Assembly: GCA_905233365.1 (NCBI GenBank)
Contig: CAJODT010000023.1
Span: 1 to 33,817, forward strand
Reading direction: 5' to 3'
Source: an uncultured Succiniclasticum sp.
GTDB lineage: Bacteria; Bacillota; Negativicutes; Acidaminococcales; Acidaminococcaceae
DNA: 33,817 nucleotides
Part shown: positions 29,722 through 33,817 of the stretch, piece by piece
Numbering within the stretch: position 1 is the stretch's first letter
Layout: each line of letters opens with the position of its first letter
Position numbers and translations under genes: made by a program
Notes under the pieces: model-generated
What the model was told of the DNA's origin: nothing
The model's input: only the letters and a program-made list of their open reading frames with translations
The model's database searches: none

Positions 29722-30600
29722 GTGCAGGATGGATTCAACGACTTAAATGTTGAAACACTGAAAACAGATAGTTTACAAAAAAGTACGGATGTCCAGGTGC
29801 TTCAGATCCCTCTCTCCAAAATTGTGCCCAACCCGTACCAGCCGCGTAAGGAGTTTGAGTCGGAGGCCCTGTCGGAACTGGCAGATTCCATCCGCCAGTA
29901 CGGAGTGCTGCAACCTCTTTTGGTGGCCCCGGGGAAAGGCGATACCTATATCCTGATTGCCGGCGAACGAAGACTGCGGGCATCCACCATGGCCGGACTG
30001 GGAATGGTTCCGGTTATTGTAAGCGAATATACGACCCAGCAGATAGCGGAAATAGCCCTGATCGAAAACCTGCAGCGTAAGGACCTGCATTATCTGGAAG
30101 AGGCGGAAGGTTATGAAAAACTTGTCAACACCTTTCACCTGACCCAGGAATCCATGGCGATCCGGGTAGGGAAAAAACAGTCAACCATTGCCAACAAGCT
30201 GCGTTTGCTGCGCCTGCCTGTTTCTGTGCGGAACAAACTTCATGACAGCGACCTGACGGAACGGCATGCCCGTGTTTTATTAAAGCTGGAAAATGAAGAA
30301 CTCCAAAAGGCTGTTTTACAAAAAGTGCTGAAAGGACATTTAAATGTCAAACAGACGGAGGCATTGGTAGAAAAAACACTGAAAGAAGCCGGAAAGCTGG
30401 ATCAGAAAAAGCCGCGGCTTGTAATCGTAAATGATGTGCGTATCTATTTAAACAGCATTAAAGAGGTCATGGAGTCAGTAAAAAATTCCGGGATCCCTTC
30501 CAGCATGGAACAGGAAATGGATGGGGATGATGTCGTGGTGACCTTGCGTATCAAAAATGTGAAAAAGAGAAAAGATCCTAAAATTATTAAGCTTTTTTAA
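29722..30600 (+). CDS. noc: Noc-like ParB-family protein (nucleoid occlusion)
   Basis: A 292-residue ParB-like protein. The N-terminal CTPase domain has PNPYQPRKEF and GERRLRA, a central part has ENLQRKDLHYLEEA, a helix-turn-helix lies around MAIRVGKKQSTIANKLRLL, and the C-terminal dimerisation domain is basic. Its place between rsmG and parA is that of Bacillus Noc, which blocks division over the nucleoid. The start is GTG 29722 after GGTGA. The N-terminus lacks an obvious basic amphipathic helix like the membrane anchor of Bacillus Noc, so it could instead be a second ParB. It resembles the neighbouring parB product and probably arose by duplication. Confidence 0.82.
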   Translation: MQDGFNDLNVETLKTDSLQKSTDVQVLQIPLSKIVPNPYQPRKEFESEALSELADSIRQYGVLQPLLVAPGKGDTYILIAGERRLRASTMAGLGMVPVIVSEYTTQQIAEIALIENLQRKDLHYLEEAEGYEKLVNTFHLTQESMAIRVGKKQSTIANKLRLLRLPVSVRNKLHDSDLTERHARVLLKLENEELQKAVLQKVLKGHLNVKQTEALVEKTLKEAGKLDQKKPRLVIVNDVRIYLNSIKEVMESVKNSGIPSSMEQEMDGDDVVVTLRIKNVKKRKDPKIIKLF

Positions 30601-30609
30601 TACACAGCC

Positions 30610-30639
30610 TGTGGATAACCCTGTGTATAATGTGTATAA
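30610..30639. promoter_or_regulatory. three DnaA boxes in tandem upstream of parA
   Basis: A perfect DnaA box (complement TTATCCACA, 30610-30618) is followed in the same orientation by two identical one-mismatch boxes, TGTGTATAA at 30622-30630 and 30631-30639. The last two abut. A -10-like TATAAT (30626-30631) lies within them, so DnaA binding could affect parAB transcription. Confidence 0.65.
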
Positions 30640-30647
30640 AGTAACGA

Positions 30648-30661
30648 GTTTCACGTGAAAC
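30648..30661. promoter_or_regulatory. parS: parS centromere site
   Basis: GTTTCACGTGAAAC is a perfect 14-bp palindrome matching the core of the universal chromosomal parS (consensus TGTTTCACGTGAAACA). Only the two outermost bases differ. It is the binding and loading site for ParB. It lies 8 bases after the DnaA boxes and 56 bases before parA. Confidence 0.92.
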
Positions 30662-30665
30662 GAAC

Positions 30666-30686
30666 AGCAGATTTTAAAAATCTGCT
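30666..30686. promoter_or_regulatory. 21-bp palindrome between parS and parA
   Basis: AGCAGATTTT-A-AAAATCTGCT is perfectly symmetrical around base 30676. It has no following T-run and ends about 30 bases before the parA start. It may be an operator for autoregulation of parAB or a leader hairpin; the binding protein is unknown. Confidence 0.5.
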
Positions 30687-30717
30687 ATCATAAATGATTG
30701 TAACGGAGGGAACTGTT

Positions 30718-31479
30718 GTGGTAAAAGTCATTGCGTTAGCCAATCAGAAGGGCGGTGTCGGAAAGACGACAACGGCAGTAAATTTAGCAGCCTGCCTGGC
30801 TGCGGAGGGGCGCAAGGTATTGCTGGTGGATTCCGATCCTCAGGGTAATACGACCAGTGGTCTGGGGCTGGACAAACGGGATATCAAAAAAAGTATTTAT
30901 GACATCCTGGTCAATGACGTCCTGGCAAAAGACGTAATCGTGCCCACCGCTTACGAAAACCTTTCCCTTTTGCCTGCCACCATTGCACTTGCCGGCGCCG
31001 AAATTGAACTGGTGAACATGATGAGCCGGGAAAACCGTTTAAAGAATGCGCTGGAAAGGGTAAAATATGACTATGATTATGTACTGATCGACTGCCCGCC
31101 GTCTCTGGGGTTGCTGACACTGAACGCCCTGACCGCTGCCAGCTCGGTCATGATTCCCATCCAGTGTGAATTCTATGCACTGGAAGGCGTCACCATGCTG
31201 ATGAACACGATCCAGCTGGTACAGCGGAACCTGAATCCGGCCTTGAAGCTGGAAGGCGTAGTCATGACCATGTTTGACGCAAGGACCAATCTGGCTTCTG
31301 ACGTAGTCAGTGAAGTGAAGAAATATTTTTCAGCAAAAATGTACAACACTATTATTCCGCGCAATGTGAAATTAAGCGAAGCCCCCAGTCATGGGGAGCC
31401 TGTGATCGTTTATGATCCCAGAAGCAAAGGCGCCCAGGTGTATAAGGAACTTGCCAGGGAGGTAATCGGCGATGAGTAA
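30718..31479 (+). CDS. parA: ParA/Soj chromosome-partitioning ATPase
   Basis: A 253-residue ATPase that moves ParB-parS complexes and, in Bacillus, also controls DnaA. The deviant Walker A is KGGVGKTT (residues 11-18, with the signature Lys at 11), and LLVDSDPQGN and LIDCPPSLGLLT are intact. The start is GTG 30718, with GGAGGG 7 bases upstream; an in-frame ATG at 30694 is rejected because it includes the ribosome-binding site and adds residues absent from the family. parB overlaps the end by 8 bases. Confidence 0.95.
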   Translation: MVKVIALANQKGGVGKTTTAVNLAACLAAEGRKVLLVDSDPQGNTTSGLGLDKRDIKKSIYDILVNDVLAKDVIVPTAYENLSLLPATIALAGAEIELVNMMSRENRLKNALERVKYDYDYVLIDCPPSLGLLTLNALTAASSVMIPIQCEFYALEGVTMLMNTIQLVQRNLNPALKLEGVVMTMFDARTNLASDVVSEVKKYFSAKMYNTIIPRNVKLSEAPSHGEPVIVYDPRSKGAQVYKELAREVIGDE

Positions 31480-32494
31480 GCACAGCGGTCTGGGCAGAGG
31501 TCTGGGATCCCTGCTTTCTTCCAGCGAGTCCCAGTATGAAATTGCCATGCCCCAGGAAAATTTGGGCTCTGAGGGAGCTGTAGAAATTTCAGTAGAAAGC
31601 ATCCGGCCCAATCCGTATCAGCCCAGGAAGAAATTTGATAAAGAAAAACTGAAAGAGCTGAGCGAATCCATTAAAAAACACGGCATCATCCAGCCGTTGA
31701 TTGTGCGCAAAAAAGGTACGAATTATGAGCTGGTAGCCGGCGAACGGCGGTTGCGGGCTGCCAGGCTGGCAAAACTGCAGACCGTACCTGTCCTGGTACG
31801 GGATTATGATGAAAAACAGATGCGCGAGCTTTCCCTGGTGGAAAACATTCAGCGTCACGACCTGAACCCTTTGGAAGAAGCGAAAGCGATCCAGGAACTG
31901 ATGAAGCAGTGTGACTATACCCAGGCTCAGGTTGCGGAACGGTTGGGAAGAAGCCGCGCGGCAGTGGCGAACCTGCTGCGTATGCTGAACCTGCCGGAAG
32001 AGCTGCAGGCAATGGTTGCCGATGAAAGGGTGACTGCCGGTCAGATGCGCCCGCTGTTGGCTCTGGCGGACCGGGAACAGCAGTTAAAGATCGGTAGGGC
32101 GCTGGCAGAGCATGGCTGGAGCGCCCGTACAGTGGAAGAAGTTGTTAAAACAGTAAAAGAAGGAAAAGCCCTTCAGGTGTTAAATGAACGGGTCGTGATC
32201 CTGGATAAAAACGGCAAACCGGTAAAAGAACCTTCTTCCACAAACAGTAAGAAAAATAAAAAGAAAACGTCCGTAGCAAATGCAGATATCCATTACAAAC
32301 AGTTTGAAGAAAACCTGATAGAGGCACTGGGCACAAAGGTACGCATCGTCAGCAAGAATGAAAATGTAGGGAAGATAGAAATCGATTATTATTCTCTGGA
32401 TGACCTGGACCGTATCTGTGACTTGTTGCAGGGGAGAAATGACAACAACAGTATCGACACGGCTCCCTGGCTGAAAACAAAGTTCCCGGTATAA
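31472..32494 (+). CDS. parB: ParB/Spo0J chromosome-partitioning protein
   Basis: A 340-residue CTP-dependent DNA clamp that binds parS. The N-terminus MSKHSGLGRGLGSLL carries the ParA-stimulating motif. The CTP-binding segments PNPYQPRKKF and GERRLRAA are intact, as is ENIQRHDLNPLEEAKA, then the parS-binding helix-turn-helix (TQAQVAERLGRSRAAVANLLR). A Lys-rich linker (about 250-270) precedes the C-terminal dimerisation domain. The ATG overlaps parA by 8 bases and is preceded by GGGAGG inside parA. A hairpin terminator follows at 32584. Confidence 0.96.
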   Translation: MSKHSGLGRGLGSLLSSSESQYEIAMPQENLGSEGAVEISVESIRPNPYQPRKKFDKEKLKELSESIKKHGIIQPLIVRKKGTNYELVAGERRLRAARLAKLQTVPVLVRDYDEKQMRELSLVENIQRHDLNPLEEAKAIQELMKQCDYTQAQVAERLGRSRAAVANLLRMLNLPEELQAMVADERVTAGQMRPLLALADREQQLKIGRALAEHGWSARTVEEVVKTVKEGKALQVLNERVVILDKNGKPVKEPSSTNSKKNKKKTSVANADIHYKQFEENLIEALGTKVRIVSKNENVGKIEIDYYSLDDLDRICDLLQGRNDNNSIDTAPWLKTKFPV

Positions 32495-32583
32495 TTGATA
32501 TGTACCGCAGTAGTTGTTACAATTTAATGATAAGATAATAAAATGATTGGTTTGGGAACAAAGTTCAACTGTGCAGTCATTAT

Positions 32584-32610
32584 AGCCGGCTGTACAGTTG
32601 GCTTTCTTTT
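32584..32610 (+). terminator. probable terminator of the parAB operon
   Basis: An 8-bp stem with two G-U pairs, AGCCGGCT/AGTTGGCT (32584-32603), closes a GTAC loop and is followed by TTCTTTT (32604-32610), 90 bases after the parB stop. Confidence 0.6.
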
Positions 32611-32656
32611 AGAAAAGGGCTTTCCTGAAAACAGAAAATGACATAAATGTTACTAT

Positions 32657-32679
32657 TTCACTGTTAAATTCACTGTTAA
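32657..32679. repeat. tandem direct repeat upstream of livJ
   Basis: TTCACTGTTAA occurs twice (32657-32667 and 32669-32679), one base apart, about 35 bases before the livJ -35 element. The position and 12-base period suit a regulator-binding site, but the regulator is unknown. Confidence 0.5.
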
Positions 32680-32713
32680 GGGCCCTAAACTGCGTATCTT
32701 TGCAGGAAAATTG

Positions 32714-32743
32714 TTGACAAAAATGTACAATAGTTTCTATAAT
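32714..32743 (+). promoter_or_regulatory. livJ promoter
   Basis: A perfect TTGACA (32714-32719), 18-base spacer and perfect TATAAT (32738-32743). The leader of about 100 bases to the livJ ATG is A/T-rich; no riboswitch fold was recognised. GAAGGAAAGG precedes the ATG at 32850. Confidence 0.85.
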
Positions 32744-32849
32744 ATGGAAACAGGAGTTTTTACGTCTTTGAGAAACAAACCTGTTATGCTTGTAGTTTTG
32801 AGGGGATTTTTTATTAAAAATATTTTTATAGAAGGAAAGGTGAAGAAAA

Positions 32850-33817
32850 ATGAAATTCTGGAAAAAAGCCTCCGGCGTTGCGCTGGCGGCTATGGTAATT
32901 GCCAGCCTGACTGCTGGCTGCGGCGGTGGCGGCGGACAGAAAAAAGCTGCTGATGCGGGCAAGGAAATTGTGGTTGGCGTAAACGCTGAATTAACCGGTA
33001 ATGTTGCCAACTATGGCAAGAGCATGCTGTCCGGTTTTGAACTGGCAGTAGAGGAAGCCAACAAGGCTGGCGGTATCGACGGCAAACAGATTAAAGTAGT
33101 GACTGCGGACAACAAGTCCGAGCCTTCTGAATCCGGCAACGCGGCCACCAAACTGGTGACCCAGAACAAGGTTATCGCTGTAATCGGCCCGGCAACCAGC
33201 GGCTGTGTAGCAGCGGAAGAACCTGTGCTGACCGCCAACAAGATTCCTCTGATTGCGCCCTGCGCGACGGCGCCCGGCATTACCTTGCAAAAAGACGGCA
33301 AGACGAAACCTTTCGTTTTCCGTGCCTGCTTCATTGATCCTTATCAGGGCGACATCATGGCCCAGTTTGCCGCAAAAGACCTGAAGGTTAAGAAAGCGGC
33401 TATCCTGCATGATTCTTCCAGTGATTAAAAGTATTCAGTGCCAACGGCGGCCAGATCACCACGGACGAAGCCTTCCTGTCCAAGGACGTTGATTTCAAGG
33501 CTTCTCTGACCAAGATCAAAGCGACTAATCCGGAAGCGATTTACGTGCCCGGTTACTATGAAGAAGTTTCCAAGATCATCAAACAGGCCCGCGAGATCGG
33601 CCTGACCTGCCCGATGCTGGGCTCTGACGGCTGGGATTCTCCCAAACTGGTAGAGGTTGCCGGCAAGGAAGCGTGCAACAAAGGTTACTTCACCAATGCC
33701 TATACGGCAGAGGACAAAGATCCTGTGGTACAGAAATTTGTCAAAGCTTACCAGGGCAAATTCAACAAGGTTCCCGATGTTTTTGCGATGCAGGGCTATA
33801 ACGCAGGCTTAATCCTG
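32850..33817 (+). pseudogene. livJ: branched-chain amino acid ABC transporter binding protein, frameshifted
   Basis: A LivJ/BraC-type periplasmic or lipid-anchored binding protein for branched-chain amino acids (Peripla_BP_6 fold), broken in the middle and cut by the window end. The first part (32850-33428) gives 192 residues: a lipoprotein signal peptide with LTAGC (Cys24), then NAELTGNVANYGKSMLSGFE and IGPATSG. It stops with AILHDSSSD and TAA. Homology resumes at once in another frame (from about 33428: KVFSANGGQITTDEAF, then IYVPGYYEEVSKIIKQARE and SDGWDSPKL) and stays open to the last base. About 25-35 expected bases (a segment usually like YSKGLA plus a few more residues) appear lost at 33426-33430. 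This is a real deletion or an assembly error; the strong promoter and otherwise intact codons point to a recent event or an artefact. LivHMGF partners are not in the window. Confidence 0.85.

Overview
This window is an origin-of-replication neighbourhood from a bacterial chromosome. The signs are dnaA-dnaN-recF-gyrB-gyrA on one side, rpmH-rnpA-yidD-yidC-jag-mnmE-mnmG-rsmG-noc-parA-parB on the other, DnaA boxes on both sides of dnaA, and a parS site. The gene order is that of Firmicutes. The 16S/23S sequences, dciA next to recF, an [FeFe]-hydrogenase and a LivJ-type binding protein suggest an anaerobic Negativicutes member, probably of the Acidaminococcaceae (Acidaminococcus/Phascolarctobacterium/Succiniclasticum type). 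That placement is recalled from family knowledge, not computed.

Layout: (a) 1-4635, an rRNA operon on the minus strand: 23S (3' part cut off by the window edge), a spacer without tRNA genes, 16S, a leader and two tandem promoters. (b) 4716-8403, a plus-strand operon of an iron-sulfur flavoprotein (NuoF C-terminal domain fused to a GltD/NfnB-like module) and a CpI-like [FeFe]-hydrogenase. It ends in a terminator that faces a second terminator belonging to a small minus-strand XRE regulator. (c) 8935-21158, a long minus-strand series. Read from the origin outward it is dnaN, recF, dciA, remB, gyrB, an unknown 103-residue protein, thiN, gyrA, then a three-gene FAD/iron-sulfur redox module (GlpA-like, FAD oxidoreductase, DUF1667). 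(d) 21159-22990, dnaA flanked by two origin-like intergenic regions. (e) 22991-25515, the plus-strand rpmH-rnpA-yidD-yidC-jag cluster driven by a consensus promoter. (f) 25536-29584, the tRNA/rRNA modification genes mnmE-mnmG-rsmG. (g) 29722-32494, noc-parA-parB, with three DnaA boxes, parS and a palindrome packed before parA. (h) 32495-33817, a promoter and a livJ-like gene broken by a frameshifting deletion and then cut by the window end.

How it fits together: DnaA, DnaN, RecF, gyrase and DciA initiate and carry out replication. ParA, ParB and Noc segregate the origin and coordinate division. RnpA, RpmH, YidC, Jag, MnmE/G and RsmG serve translation and membrane insertion. Gene direction flips at dnaA, so nearly everything is transcribed with the replication fork; the hydrogenase operon is the one multi-gene unit running head-on. 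No insertion sequence, CRISPR array, prophage or tRNA gene was seen. The least ordinary content is the flavoprotein/hydrogenase pair, the redox module translationally coupled to gyrA, and the DnaA-box/parS cluster before parA.
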